A stretch of 64,000 nucleotides of DNA from Tetrapyrgos nigripes. Taxonomy: Eukaryota > Basidiomycota > Agaricomycetes > Agaricales > Campanellaceae. Every line of letters begins with the position of its first letter. Within the stretch, counting starts at the first letter, position 1. Below the pieces are notes generated by a model. The model saw only the letters and a program-made list of their open reading frames with translations, had not been told where the DNA came from and searched no databases. The position numbers and the translations under genes are program-made. Of the stretch, positions 1-10,939 are shown piece by piece. The stretch is taken from positions 496,001 through 560,000 of the forward strand of contig JAACJM010000031.1 of the NCBI GenBank assembly GCA_013368315.1, read 5' to 3'.

Positions 1-200
1 GGCGAAAATAATATAAGGCCTAGGCAATATGTCAGTGCTTATACGAGTTATGTACGAAACTGTTCAGAAAAAACTGTTACTCACCCAATCAATCACTAAC
101 ACAAACAACATCAAGTTCAACCATGTTCCTGTGAGCGTTGACCTGTTTCCCGACAACGAACGATGGTCGATGCGCAGAAGCAATGAGATAAAACTTTGAT
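1..200 (-). pseudogene. 5' fragment of a DUF6534-like membrane protein gene (copy 1)
   Basis: Bases 45-200 closely match 5028-5245, which holds the first coding exon of the fuller copy of this family. Both contain an exon ending in a GTGAGT donor (plus-strand actcac), flanked by the same coding stretch. At about position 196 the similarity stops and reverse-transcriptase-like sequence begins, so this copy appears to be cut by the retroelement. The rest of the copy may lie to the left of the window. DUF6534 proteins are seven-helix membrane proteins of unknown function that are expanded in mushrooms. The family call comes from the fuller copy, not from this fragment alone. Confidence 0.35.
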
Positions 201-735
201 AGCCAGATGAATGTAGGTATCCGAAGCTTGTTGTAGCGCATAAATGTAGAATCTCAGTACTAAATCAACTCTTCTAAGAGCAATTGGAATCAACCCTGTC
301 TCCTTAAACAATGTGATAGCTGGTGCTGTCACTGAAAGATCGAGCAGGCGGCGTAGAAAACGTTCTTGTACTTTCTGTAATGATTCCAATTGTTTTTCAT
401 TGATATCGAACGCCACTTCATATCCGAAGATGAGATGTGGATCGACACAGCCCATATATAGGATCCTTCCTTCATCCACAGGAAGCGAGCCAATCATAGA
501 CTCAACATGTAGCACAGCATGCGCCACAGTAGTAGCCTTCGACGCTTTGTTCACATAGTGAGGAGCCAGAACGGCGTGAAAACAATCTGCTCGAAATGGA
601 CCACCACGCAACGTTGTACCCACATATGTGTATGGTTTATAGGGGCTATGGGTTATGGATTCCGAGTTGGAGGGAGTCGACTGTGGCACAAGTTGGGACG
701 TTCTCCAGCGTTTCGTTATTTTGCAGGGCCGAGGA
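117..735 (-). mobile_element. Non-LTR retrotransposon reverse-transcriptase fragment
   Basis: A minus-strand open frame of about 200 codons resembles the C-terminal (thumb and connection) part of the reverse transcriptase of mushroom LINE-like elements. Signature pieces are YVGTTLRG, then HYVNKASKATTVAHAVLHVE, then GSLPVDEGRILYMGCVDPHL, then KVQERFLRRLLDLS followed by a TGLIPIALRR-type end. The catalytic palm with its D-D box is absent, as are an endonuclease and a poly(A) tail, so this is a dead 3' fragment. It lies against a DUF6534-like exon copy on one side. A sequence of about 110 bp at 655-765 recurs at 2355-2465, which suggests spread of a larger decayed element. Confidence 0.6.
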
Positions 736-1084
736 TGGCGAAAGCCCAAGCGAAGCTACAATAATAAATCCATCGAGGTCGACCCTGATCGACGGGATGG
801 TATGTATGTAGATTTGAACACCTTTTTCTACGAAAGGTTCGTGGCTACGCCAGAACTGTATTATATGCAATTGAGACAGTTAGGTGGGATGGACTGAAAT
901 CTAATTCATCTCACAATGAGGTGTGTAGCTCGACAACGCTGCTATGCAGGAAAACCTAAGTCGCGCGCAGAAAACTAACTACAACCAGACTGAGGCTGAC
1001 TCTAGGCACACGGGGAGAATGTAGCTTGAGTGCGATCAAACTGAAAAACGACGAGGCCAGCTGAATGTATATGACCTGATCTCG

Positions 1085-2200
1085 GGATAATTTCTCTAGC
1101 GTTTCCTTGTTCTACAGGGTCGAAGCCCAAGCATAGCTACGGACAATAATTGCCACAAATACATTGAGGTGGACCAGATGGTGCATACATATATCTGAAC
1201 ACCTTTTCTATGAAATGTTCGCAGCTACGCCGGTATGGCTAGGCTCTAGCGAGCGCTACGACTTGCTGAGCCGACACTTCGCGGGAGGATGTGAGTAGAC
1301 TTGAGTGACACCACACGCACTATAGCTTGACTTGTCCGGTTCGAACCAAAATTTCCCTACTACTTATGTATACTAGTAGTAATGACTTTGCCCCTCTGCG
1401 ACCTCGATTACCTATTCAAGATGTCCGTCCCATTGCTTGCCACTGGCACAGTGACACGACTCTCTAAATCAGGTATGCAGCTACTCCGAACATCAGTGGC
1501 GTTCGTGATTAGCTCCCGACGAATATTCAGGTTGCACAAGAGCGTCAATGAATAGATACTGCTCATGCAGTAGCCAAATATCAGGGTGACTTCAATCCAA
1601 AAATTCAACACAGCCAAATGTCAACGTCCCATGCCAATGGAAATGAGAGGAGAAGGGGTGGGACATGGTACGTACCATTACTCTGGATATCAGCCACAGA
1701 AGCTGTAAGAGTTACCACTGTAATCAGAGCAGTGAAGGAGCCGGTTTTGAGTGCGAGGGTTGCTAGACGGCGAACGAGTCTGAAAGGAATTTGTTCATCT
1801 TCTTAAGCTAATCATTACAGAATTTGCCAAGTGGAAAGGGCACTCACTTGGATGAAGACCTGAGCGTCCTATCACGTTCGGTCGCTCAATAATATAAGGC
1901 CAAGAGTAGGGCGATCAATAGGTTTGCCACCATTGCAGTTGATAACCACAAACTATCGTAAGGAATAACGGGATAGGTTTGTGAGGTACTAGTACGAGGC
2001 ACCACACAGAACCTGAAAGTACTTACATGACCGCAGGTAAGATTTGTGTACGTAGAACGTTACTTTGCGATTGGAAAAAAATGATAATGGTGGTGAGATA
2101 CAGGGTACTTGCAAACTTTTATGATGCCAGGCAAAGTTATAATTATTGAGCATTATTGCATGATCAACGGCAGCTACTGTTAAGCTTGAAGACAGTACTC
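1085..2200 (-). pseudogene. DUF6534-like membrane protein gene, truncated duplicate (copy 2)
   Basis: This stretch is a diverged direct duplicate of about 3345-4400. The C-terminal exon (1408-1617) reads LNFWIEVTLIFGYCMSSIYS followed by TLLCNLNIRRELI. The analogous exon of copy 3 has the 'small-residue helix, then SLLxxLNxRxxL' pattern that ends DUF6534 proteins. The exon order 5' of it is also preserved: a TTACAGAATTTGCC segment, then a block ending in GATTGGAAAAAAATGATAATGG. The first exons found at 4500-5250 are missing here. Similarity stops near 2200 and repeat sequence follows. I see no complete reading frame, so I treat it as a relic. Confidence 0.4.
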
Positions 2201-2354
2201 ATAACCCATACATTTCGGGAGAAGCCAAATCGTATGGGTTTACAGAGAATGATTTCGTTATAACGGGGCGATTCCGTCGCGGTTTTTCGTCCAAGAAAGT
2301 GTGGTTTATGGGAGAGTACGGGTTGTTAGGGTTATGGGCTATGAGCTATGAGTC

Positions 2355-2480
2355 ATAGGTTAGGAGGGAGTCGACTGTGGCACAAGTTGGGACGGCGTTC
2401 TCCAGCGTTTCGTTATTTTGCAGGGTCGAGGACGGCGAATGCCCAAGCAAAGCTACAATAATTGCCCCAAATCCTTCGAG
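2355..2480. repeat. Second copy of the 655-765 repeat
   Basis: The 2355-2465 stretch repeats the sequence at 655-765 with a few mismatches (shared core CGTTTCGTTATTTTGCAGGG). A shorter, more diverged version is at 1085-1140. Just before it, at about 2240-2340, lies the inverted counterpart of 11030-11110 (shared CGCGGTTTTTCGTCCA). These dispersed short similarities mark a much-rearranged area. No coding function is visible. Confidence 0.45.
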
Positions 2481-2689
2481 GTCGAATGAAATGAGGGTGA
2501 GTTCTTTACACTCCATTTCCGCGTGTGGCTATGTCGAATCGATCCCTGCTTTTCCCGTTCGTATATTCCTAAAACTCCCGAGTTCTAATTATCATAAAAA
2601 ACGAATCCAGCCCCTTCCCGGCGTCCTTCTCCTCTGAAACTTGGTACACTCACTATCTCACTCCTCCCACTCATCAGACTCGTTCTCGC

Positions 2690-3130
2690 CACACTTCAGT
2701 GCTGGCCCACACCCCCTTCATTGAATGAATGATTGGTATGTAGAGTGGTGAGTGAACGAGTGATTGAGAGGCGAAGGATGGCTGAGTCTGTATAGTACTA
2801 GTAGTGCGTGTAGAAATGCTACCCAGAAAGGAGAGACAGAGACGAAATCGGAATTGGTTTCAAAAAGAGAGCTCGTCAGCATTATCATGACGTTGTTAGA
2901 TATCTAGGCAAGTCCGGAATATGCATATACATATGGGCACAGAGTGCAGTCAAAGTCGCGAACAGGAACGGAAAGGAAGGAGACTGGAGAACAGAAACAG
3001 CAAGAAACAGGATGAGCGATATCATGATAGCAATAGGCTAGTAAAAAAAATCGATGGAGAGTGAGCGGATGCACAAACGCGCATAATAAGGCGCGAACAG
3101 AAAGGACGTATGTTCGATCAAATCAAATAA
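2690..3130 (-). repeat. Duplicate of the DCP1 downstream flank
   Basis: About 2720-3010 matches 12330-12640, which lies immediately downstream of the DCP1 gene (minus strand, stop at 13016). Shared runs include GAGCTCGTCAGCATTATCAT and GGAATATGCATATACATATG. No DCP1 coding sequence is found here, only the flank, so this is a segmental copy and not a second gene. An (AG)n tract follows at about 3132-3151. From 3150 to 3340 I see nothing identifiable. Confidence 0.55.
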
Positions 3131-3354
3131 GATGAGAGAGAGAGAGAGAGAGGAAAAGCACGTATGCTCCCTGTGCCGTCGCCGTCCATCAGATTCATAC
3201 ATTGTGGTTCGACAAAACAGACTCAGGTCTATCTGTCTTGGACGGTGACAGCATCCTAACTATCTAAATCCAACAGTCAGGCACTAGAACGCTGGTAGGA
3301 TGTTACCACGTAATTCACAATAAAAGACAAGGGCAGCCACGACAAAGATCAAGC

Positions 3355-5245
3355 GTGGCTACAATAATTGCCACAAATACATCGAGGTGGACCAGATGGT
3401 GCATGGATCAGTACACCTTTTTCCATGAAAGGTTTGCGGCTACGCCAGTATGACTAGACCCTGGCGAGTGTCACGACTTGCTGACCCGACACTTCGCGAG
3501 AGGATGTGGGTAGACTTGAGAGAAACATGCACTATAGCTTGACTTGTCCGGCTCGAAGCCAAAAATTTGCTACTACTTATGTATGTATACTAGCAGTAAC
3601 AACTCGGCCTCTCTGCGACCTCGGTTCCACATTCGGGATGTCTCCCCCATTGCTCGCCACCACCGTGACACGACTCTCCAAGTCAGGTATACAGCTACTC
3701 CGAACATTAGTGGCTTTTGTGATTAGCTTCCGACGAATGTTCAGGTTGTACAAGAGCGTCAATGAATAGATACGGCTGATACAGTAGCCAAATATCACGC
3801 TGACTTCAACCCAAAAGTTCAATAAGGCCAAATGACGGGAGAGAAGATAGGACACAGGACATACCATTACTGTGGATATCAGCCATAAAACCTACAAGAG
3901 TCAGCACTGCAGTCAGAGCAGTGAAAGAGCCGGTTTTGAGTGCGAGGGCTACTAAACGGTGAAGGAGTCTGAAAGGAATTTGTTCATCTTCTTAAGCTAA
4001 TCATTACAGAATTTGCCAAGTGGAAAGGGCGCTCACTCGGATGAAGACTTGAGTGTCCTGTCATGATCAGTGGCTCGATAATATAAGACCAAGAGTAGGG
4101 CGATTAATAGGTCCGCCACCATTGCGGTTGATGTCCACAAACTATCGTAAGGAATAACGGGATAAGTTTGTGACATACGAGACACCACACAACTGAAAGT
4201 ACTTACATCACCGCAGGCAAGGTTTGTGTACCTAGAACTTTACCTTGGGATTGGAAAAAAATGATAATGGTGGTGAGGTACAAGGTACTTGCAAGCTTTT
4301 GTGATTGCCAGCCAGAGTTATAATCATTGAGCATTATTTCATGATCAAGGACAGCTACTCTGAAGCTTGAAGACAGTACTTACTGACGAGAGTATCAAAA
4401 GTCCTACGGCACTAGTAAGCACCTTTCTTCGCGTTCTTCAATCAACCAAAATAGGTCAGATAATGAGTTGAATACAGATGAATTCAAACATACTTACAAG
4501 GACCAATATCTATGCAACATGAATGCCTGCACGATTGATGCAGAGATACCGGTGGAAGCTATGTCCAAGCTTCTAGGCCTGCATAGGCAATGGCCGAACA
4601 GGAAGTTATTCGAATGGCGTTTCATTTTACTAAAATCATTTTCCTAGCTTACCATTGTTGCGTTTGTAGAGCACCTATGTTTCCTGTGCCACCCATGGAA
4701 CATGATGCATAGAATTAGCTTCAAATTTACTTACCATTTTCTTGAATCGGATTCAAAAAAAAATGACAATAGAGGTCCCGGTCTATGATGTACCTACCTT
4801 GAAAGGTGACCGCAATCTAGTATATATCATATCCAATCCAAATGATTTGAAAAACCAGGCGCTGAGTATACGATGCAATTATGCAAATATGCGACTCACC
4901 AGGTAGACGTCAGCGCATTCTGCGATTATCGTAAGCATATCACAGGCAAGGGCAGCAAAGACAGTGATCTTGACGAGAATTCTGTCGGTGTGGTAGTGGC
5001 GAAAGTAATACAAAGCCTAGAATTACATTCAGTACTTATACGAGCTACGCGTACAATTGGCCTACAAGAGTCCAGGGCCTGGGCTCTGACTCTGCAAATT
5101 ATAAACTGTTCAGAAAAAAAACTATTACTCACCCGATCAATCACTAACACACACAGCATCAAGTTCAACCATGTTGCTATGAGCTTTGTCCTGTTTGCCG
5201 ACGATGAACGATGGTCGATGCGCATCAGCAATGAGATAAAACTCG
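3355..5245 (-). pseudogene. DUF6534-like multi-spanning membrane protein gene (copy 3, fullest)
   Basis: This is the most complete copy of a multi-exon minus-strand gene. Visible exon pieces, 5' to 3' of the gene, are: a segment at 5150-5250 with NRTKLIATWLNLMLCVLVID before a GTGAGT donor; an exon near 4890-4990 reading TDRILVKITVFAALACDMLT then IIAECADVYL before a GTGAGT donor; an exon near 4500-4560 reading ASTGISASIVQAFMLHRYWS; and a last exon at about 3700-3840 with LNFWVEVSVIFGYCISRIYS and TLLYNLNIRRKLI. The helices and the RYW-type motif resemble the mushroom DUF6534 family (membrane proteins of unknown function). I could not join all exons into one open frame, so it may be broken. An alternative is a functional gene with several short exons that I cannot resolve by eye. 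Confidence 0.4.
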
Positions 5246-5459
5246 GAGCGTCTAAGTAATTAAATCATACTAGGAAGCACATACCCAATGACTTTGTGCA
5301 GATTGAGATGATGGGCATCCATGGTTTGAACCGGTCGTTTACAGCTCCCAAGAGGCTAGGCTTCAGCTTCGTTGAATCCAACTTTGTTCCTTTGTTCGAT
5401 CCAGTGCTCGGCGGGCGATGGGATTGGGCTCTGGCTTCCCAGTCGAAGAGGGAGATGCT

Positions 5460-5590
5460 CTGTAGGTAGAAGAGGGAACGGGAAACTATGTAGGTAGGAG
5501 AGGGAAAGAGAGACTGTAGGTAGGAGAGGGAAAGAGAGACTGTAGGTAGGAGAGGGAAAGAGAGACTCGGACTATGTAGGTAGGGTATGG
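5460..5590. repeat. 26-bp minisatellite
   Basis: Three near-perfect tandem units of about 26 bp (TGTAGGTAGGAGAGGGAAAG plus AGAGAC) lie at about 5489-5570. They are flanked by two diverged partial units. The purine/pyrimidine bias creates a Ser/Leu/Pro-rich minus-strand open frame across it, which I do not consider a gene. Confidence 0.8.
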
Positions 5591-5946
5591 GGAGACTAGT
5601 GACAAGGGTTATAATCTGTCTATTACACAAGCAACTTGTCAATATCAATAGAAGATTTGCATTCGCACTGCTGGCCATCGCTTCGCGTGGCAAGTTACGC
5701 CCTTTCACATAGTCTATATCATATAAAAAAGCAAGCGTCTAACATATCACAGATAGGGGCATGGGTATGCAGATCCACATTTACCGCTTGTAGAGCAGAC
5801 CCGCCGTACCAGCCACCACTAAATATACTTTGATTTATAAATACATACACATGTAACTAACTTCTAGAAGAATGGTCGTTGGGTTGTTGATGTACTTGAC
5901 GCGTTCCGGTGGGCTGTTGGTGGGCTGTCATGTTTGGCATGACGTT

Positions 5947-6154
5947 CACCGCGAACGGCGATGCATATTTGGAGCATGGAAAAATCTAAACTTAAATGAC
6001 GGTTTTTGCTCGGCCCCGGGAATACTCCATATGGAATATCGGCCTCAAATCGGTCCCATATGGAGTAGGCCCGGCGAGCAAAAGCTGCTTTGAAAAATCA
6101 GTAATTTAAGTTTGTGTTTTTCAGTGGCCCAAATATGCATCGCCGTCCGCGGTG
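5947..6154. mobile_element. Palindromic MITE with CAC...GTG ends and GTT flanks
   Basis: This is a 208-bp imperfect palindrome. The outer arms read CACCGCG-ACGGCGATGCATATTTGG inward from each end. The middle contains a second inverted pair (AAACTTAAATGAC / GTAATTTAAGTTT) around CTCCATATGGA-like sequence. The same middle recurs inside the element at 27483-28207. The three bases outside each end are GTT on both sides, as expected for a 3-bp target-site duplication. No coding capacity. The ends and duplication length resemble CACTA-type DNA transposons, but that is inference. Confidence 0.65.
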
Positions 6155-6480
6155 GTTGGTGGGCAAGGGTGATCAAGAGGAACAAAATTTGACGGATTTT
6201 GACAAGCGTCGGGTATGAGGTATTGATGGCCGTCAGGAGCCGAATGCCATGGATATCTATATCTATATAAAATGCGACTACCCGTGTGAGGATTTCGACG
6301 GCTAATTAACCGAGTAAGGCACAAAGGTCACGTGATTTGCGCAGCCTTCCGACGGAAACACGGCCGCGCCTTACTGCCGCTATTCCGTTGATGCCACGCG
6401 ATGTACATACTGGCGCGCGCAAACTGCAAACCTAAACTTATGAAACCTAAACATCTGCCTCATGTCCGCAAACTTGTGTC

Positions 6481-6886
6481 TATGTAATGTGACTTGGACA
6501 CTTTCTGTGTCTTTGCTCTACTTCCAAAGCTATATTGAGGTACCAGAGAGCTTTGTGGTACATGTAAGGCTGATTTATGAATCAATGACTGCCTCAATTA
6601 CTGACTCTGTGCATCTCAGAGGTGCATTTTCAATGTGAATATTGTTTTCTGAATTGTTTTTATGAAACTGAATAAACTTTGGCCTATGTAATGTGACTTG
6701 GACACTTTCTGTGTCTTTGCTCTACTTCTAAAGCTATATTGAGGTGCCAGAGAGCCTCAACTGTGGTACATGTAAGGCTGATTTATGAATCAACTGACTG
6801 CCTCAATTACTGACTCTGTGCATCTCAGAGGTGCATTTTCAATGTGAATATTGTTTTTCTGAATTGTTTTTATGAAACTGAACAAA
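6481..6886. repeat. Two-copy tandem repeat of about 204 bp
   Basis: The sequence starting TATGTAATGTGACTTGGACA at 6481 recurs at 6685 with very few differences over about 200 bp, including small indels (for example a few extra bases near GAGAGCCTCAACTG). No gene is seen in either unit. The surrounding 6155-7130 contains no other feature I can support. Confidence 0.85.
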
Positions 6887-7136
6887 TTCCCAGACCAAAC
6901 TCTTCAAGAACAAACTTTTCTCTTTCCCTTTTCCTCTGACCCAGTCTATAGTACTATTGACATGTATGTACTTGAGATTGTCTTTTTTGTCTAAGTTACT
7001 CAATTACCAACAGGAATCCACAATCTTCTCAGGAGTATGTTTATTTTTTTGTGTAATATTATTTATTAACATTATATTAGTCCTCCACATACTCCAGAGC
7101 GCAATCGTCAGGTTGAGCATGAACATCTGCACCATA

Positions 7137-7824
7137 CTCGTGGTCACAGAAAGTGACGGTCCCCCTATTTTTTGACCATATCTCTACAACGGCTGCGTCT
7201 TTTTGCTTCAAGCAAGTTGTAAAATCATTCAGTAGTAAAATAGAAAGCTTTTGATACCCAAGCTGAGATGCCCCAGCTAAAGAGTATATCTGTAGAGGGG
7301 TATTTCACAAACCCCCATTTTGCTACACCATGACACAATTTTTTCTCGCAAAATCAGACCACACCAGCAGAAAGAGCGGCATCGAAAACAGGGGATGGAA
7401 TCCACACCCCAGTTGTTAGAATAAAATTGAGGGAGAACGTTGAAAAAGAAAACGCCATGAAATGGCCATTTTGCCGGATTTTTGCCATTTTTGCATGTTT
7501 GAAGGCGTTTTCTTTTTCAACGTTCTCCCTCAATTTTATTCTGACAACTTGGGTGTGGATTCCATCCACCGTTTTTGATGCCGCTCTTTCCGCTGGTGTA
7601 GTCCGATTTTGCGAGAAAAAATTGTGTCATGGTGTAGCAAAATGGGGGTTTGTGAAATACCCCTCTACAGATATACTCCTTAGCTGGGGCATCTCAGCTT
7701 GGGTATCAAAAGCTTTCTATTTTACTACTGAATGATTTTACAACTTGCTTGAAGCAAAAAGACGCAGCCGTTGTAGAGATATGATCAAAAAATGGGGGGA
7801 CCATCACTTTCCGTGACCACGAGT
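7137..7824. mobile_element. Foldback element with about 310-bp arms, TA-flanked
   Basis: Two arms of about 310 bp (outer end CTCGTGGTCAC...GAAAGTGACGG, inner end AACGCC) are near-perfect inverted copies. They surround a spacer of about 45 bp at 7456-7503. The bases outside both ends are TA, as for Tc1/mariner-type insertions. The arms would form a very long hairpin. There is no transposase, so it must be non-autonomous. The arms differ at scattered single positions, so it is not brand new. Confidence 0.75.
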
Positions 7825-7837
7825 ATACAAGAGCTGC

Positions 7838-8217
7838 AGATGACCTCTCCAGATCAACATAATCGCTGCACTTTTCATCGCCACACTCCTTCTCCTCCCT
7901 CTCCCTCTCCACCCTCTCCAGGTATCCATAATCTATTTCCTCAGGCACCATATCCTATTCCTGGACACACAGCATACAGAGACCCTCCTCCTCAACTTCA
8001 GATTCAGCTCCAGAGTCGCACTGCAGCACATGATCATGCAGTAGAGGAGTGGAGAAGACAGGAACAGGCTGAGTATGAGGAAAGACAGGCTGAGATACAA
8101 CACAGAGCACAGGAGCAACAGAGAGAGCAAGCTGCCCATCTCAGAGCACAGTTAGAGGAACAGAAAAGACAAGAGATGGCTGAGCGTGAGGAAAGACAGC
8201 ATGTAGAACAGGCCTGA
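7838..8217 (+). CDS. Short Gln/Glu/Arg-rich coiled-coil ORF, possible gene fragment
   Basis: The open frame begins with a Pro/Ser-rich segment (about residues 10-45) and continues into a strongly charged Q/E/R-rich stretch (about residues 60-125, for example EEWRRQEQAEYEERQAEIQH) with heptad-like spacing, so a coiled coil is likely. I do not recognise a family. An in-frame ATG lies further upstream at 7792, inside the end of the neighbouring foldback element. ATG 7838 is the first one outside it. No intron signals or conserved domain are visible. It may be the surviving 3' exon of a transposon-associated or host gene. Confidence 0.3.
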
Positions 8218-8304
8218 TTTTGACCATACTTATCTCTTCTTTTCTCAGTAACAATCAATGTATATAAGGTGCAGTTAATAAGTACATAGTAGAAACAAAA
8301 GGTA

Positions 8305-8456
8305 GTATAGAAATACATCAAATATTGAACCCTGAATATGAGGCACCAGGCAAGTATAAGTACATTAAATATTAACCCTCAAATATGAGGCACCAGCTGA
8401 GTATATAAGTGCATCAAAATATCAAACCTCAAATATGAGGTGCCAGCCAAGTGCAT
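8305..8456. repeat. Three tandem units of about 53 bp
   Basis: Three diverged copies of a unit with core AATATGAGGCACCAGC followed by AGTATAAGTGCAT lie in a row. From 8457 to 9330 I see no gene, only short inverted matches (for example CGAGCTGTGAA near 8528 pairing with TTCACAGCTCG near 8600). Confidence 0.6.
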
Positions 8457-9331
8457 GTATACATACTCTTTTATTGAGGACTCAGCGCCAGTGGAGTCTG
8501 AGCAGGGTCCAGGAGTGCAGCCCCGGCGAGCTGTGAATCTGTGCTGTAGGTAGGTGCGAGTGATAGTGAGTCATCGTGCCAAAGGCATGGGTTCACAGCT
8601 CGTCCACACAAGAGCAGATTTCCTTGGGCATACCAAGTAATCGAGCAGAGGACTGGCCAGCAGACATGCCTAGCAGCTCGAAGCACAACTGCACACCCCC
8701 ATCGAGTCCTCAGCGACGAATACTTGGTGATATTAGAAATATGTCAGTACAAAGTACTACTGAAACATAGCTGGTTGTGTATTTGGCTACAAAATTTCGT
8801 ACTTGATCTCTAGATACATACAATCGCATAATTACTGTATCTGATGGTAAAACGAACGTGAAAGAGGTGTAAGGATGCACTGTGCCTGACCTTAGTTGCC
8901 CAGTAGCTGACTCAGCTGATTAAAATTTGGCTTGTCAGCCTGGCCTCGCTTAGACCCCCTAGTCGACGCTTGCAAGGATCTGACAAATCTTGTTCCTCTT
9001 GAGGGTGATAGGGCACAGACATCGTGGTTGTCAACGTCATTAGTCCTTGGACCCGGTCCAGACCGAGTCTAGGCATTTTAGTTGTCATGTCGCGTCGTGA
9101 GTCTAGACCGATGATTCGGTTGTCGGCATTGTAGAGACCGGCAATAGAAGACATGAGAAAGGTTTGGGAGGTCACTCAGCCTAAAGGCCTCGTAATCAAC
9201 ACTGAATCCCAGTGAAAAATGACACAGACGAGATCCGACTGGATGTCGAAATTTCCAAGTAGATATGAGTAGTACTGAGTTGTACAGATAAAATCTGATG
9301 GGGCAAGGACTTTTCGGAAATCCTCAGACTC

Positions 9332-9376
9332 GGTCATATTGATGCCGGTCATATTGATGCCGGTCATATTGATGCC
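9332..9376. repeat. Triple 15-bp repeat
   Basis: GGTCATATTGATGCC occurs three times in tandem, with a partial fourth copy. It is a simple tandem array with no visible role. Confidence 0.8.
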
Positions 9377-9479
9377 GAGCATATCTGAGTAGTTCCGACA
9401 ATTTTGGGTCGGGCTCACCATCCTCTCGTATGTAGGGAGAGTGGTTTCATCTTCGTATTCTGTCTATCTGTCTTCCCTG

Positions 9480-10310
9480 TCGTCGCGCCATGTCCTCTTT
9501 TGTTTCTACTAAGTCCAAATTCGTTGTCCTTGTCCGGCCCTAACAGCTTTTCAAACTCCGCTTTGTGCAACGTGGATAACGCGTCCTTTCGTCCCTTCAA
9601 CATCTCCCGCCCTCTCCTCTCCCTTCTTCTCCCTCCCACTCTCCATAATGCCTCCCCCTCTCTTCCCCAAGGTATCATCATTCTCGATTGTTCCTCTATG
9701 GCGGGCTAACATGCGAGGCTCTATCTCCCTTACCCACCAACACTACTGGATATCGCTGAACACCATAACAGCCTACCAGAACGTGTCAAATGCATCAACA
9801 ACCTGACAACCATTCTTCTAGAAGATAGTTACATGGAATATGAGGCAGGGCTCTTTGCTAGGTGAAGTTGTATGCAGGCAGGATGGATGGGACGCTCAAG
9901 GTAGTGAAGTGACAGCCTGGCTTGAAATACAGGCTGCTGCAGGTGCGTACATACTTTCTTTCACTCGGAATTGAGTAACGCTGACACACCTTTTGTCTCT
10001 ACCTCGATTTCTGTCTCACTTTTCAGCTCAATCTCAACAGACCTCCAAAGTTAAAGCGGTTTGTCTCAACTTTTACTCTAGTCCCTACTAAATACTAATT
10101 TTGACTTTAGGCATATCGAAAACTGGCCGATGAGCGCAAGAACAATGTGTGGTATGTACTCTTCTTGTTTATTGCTGTTGCCATTCTTACTCTTCACTTT
10201 TCAGAGTTTCGCTGTTCACCCTATCCGTCTTCTACTTCATGTTTTGTACCACTGCGGACTTGGTGAACTCTATTCAGCTTTGGCTTTCTAGCCAGTAGTA
10301 CTATGTAGTA
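9480..10310 (+). other. Possible remnant of a multi-exon gene
   Basis: Three short coding-like pieces can be joined on the plus strand by plausible introns: a segment ending GSEVTAWLEIQAAA before GTGCGT at about 9940, then AQSQQTSKVKA between an AG at about 10025 and a GT at about 10060, then AYRKLADERKNNVW after an AG near 10110. Upstream frames are broken by stops. I cannot name a family. This could equally be chance. From 10310 to 10930 the sequence has TCAGATA/CCGACT-rich degenerate repeats and no gene. Confidence 0.2.
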
Positions 10311-10939
10311 CTCCGATGTAGTCTGATATTGTCAGATATTGTATATGTAGAACCTGATAATTATATGTGTTATTCTGACCACATCTGATACTGCCTGAGA
10401 CAAAACGCCCGCTGAAATCTGCTAAATTCTGATTAGGTCTGACACTATCACCACAGGTGTAATCGAGTGCCATAACCAGTGCAAACTAGTCGGGTCAAGC
10501 CAGATCCAGTCGGAATCCGTCATGCTGCATGTAAAATTCTACGAGTCCCTACGACTACTACCGACTGAAGCCGACAAGGCCCACCATTTCGGTTTGGATC
10601 GGATCCAGTCGGTTTTCGTTGGCTCTCGTCTGTGTCGTTTTTCACTGGGAGTCACCTTTCAATGAGTACTGCGTGCCAATAGCTCTCTACTCAAGTACTA
10701 ATTCATACCTATTGTTAGGCTGCAGGCTATGTCGCAATCTGTTTCCTTGATCTGGTTGCGGATCTTGTAAGTTCAAGGTTTTAAAGTTGAACATTGAACT
10801 TTAGGGGGGAGCCTGAGGGGTCAAATATCATGATGTAGCTTCGCCTCTAGAGATCTAGCCTCAGGCTACGGATGCCACTTCCCTGAGATGAGGGGGAATG
10901 CACTTGAGTTGTATGTGAACTGGGCTCCTGATTCGAAGT

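Noticed and set aside
1330..1350. GGTTCGAACC, similar to a tRNA T-loop
   Set aside because: No acceptor or anticodon stem can be formed around it, and the duplicate at about 3550 has changed it.
3132..3151. CRISPR-like or regulatory repeat
   Set aside because: It is a plain (AG)n microsatellite.
5265..5708. 147-codon minus-strand Ser/Leu-rich frame
   Set aside because: It exists because of the 26-bp minisatellite and has no domain; the ATG lies in unrelated sequence.
6481..6886. Possible pair of LTRs
   Set aside because: The copies are directly adjacent, with no internal region, no TG...CA ends and no target duplication.
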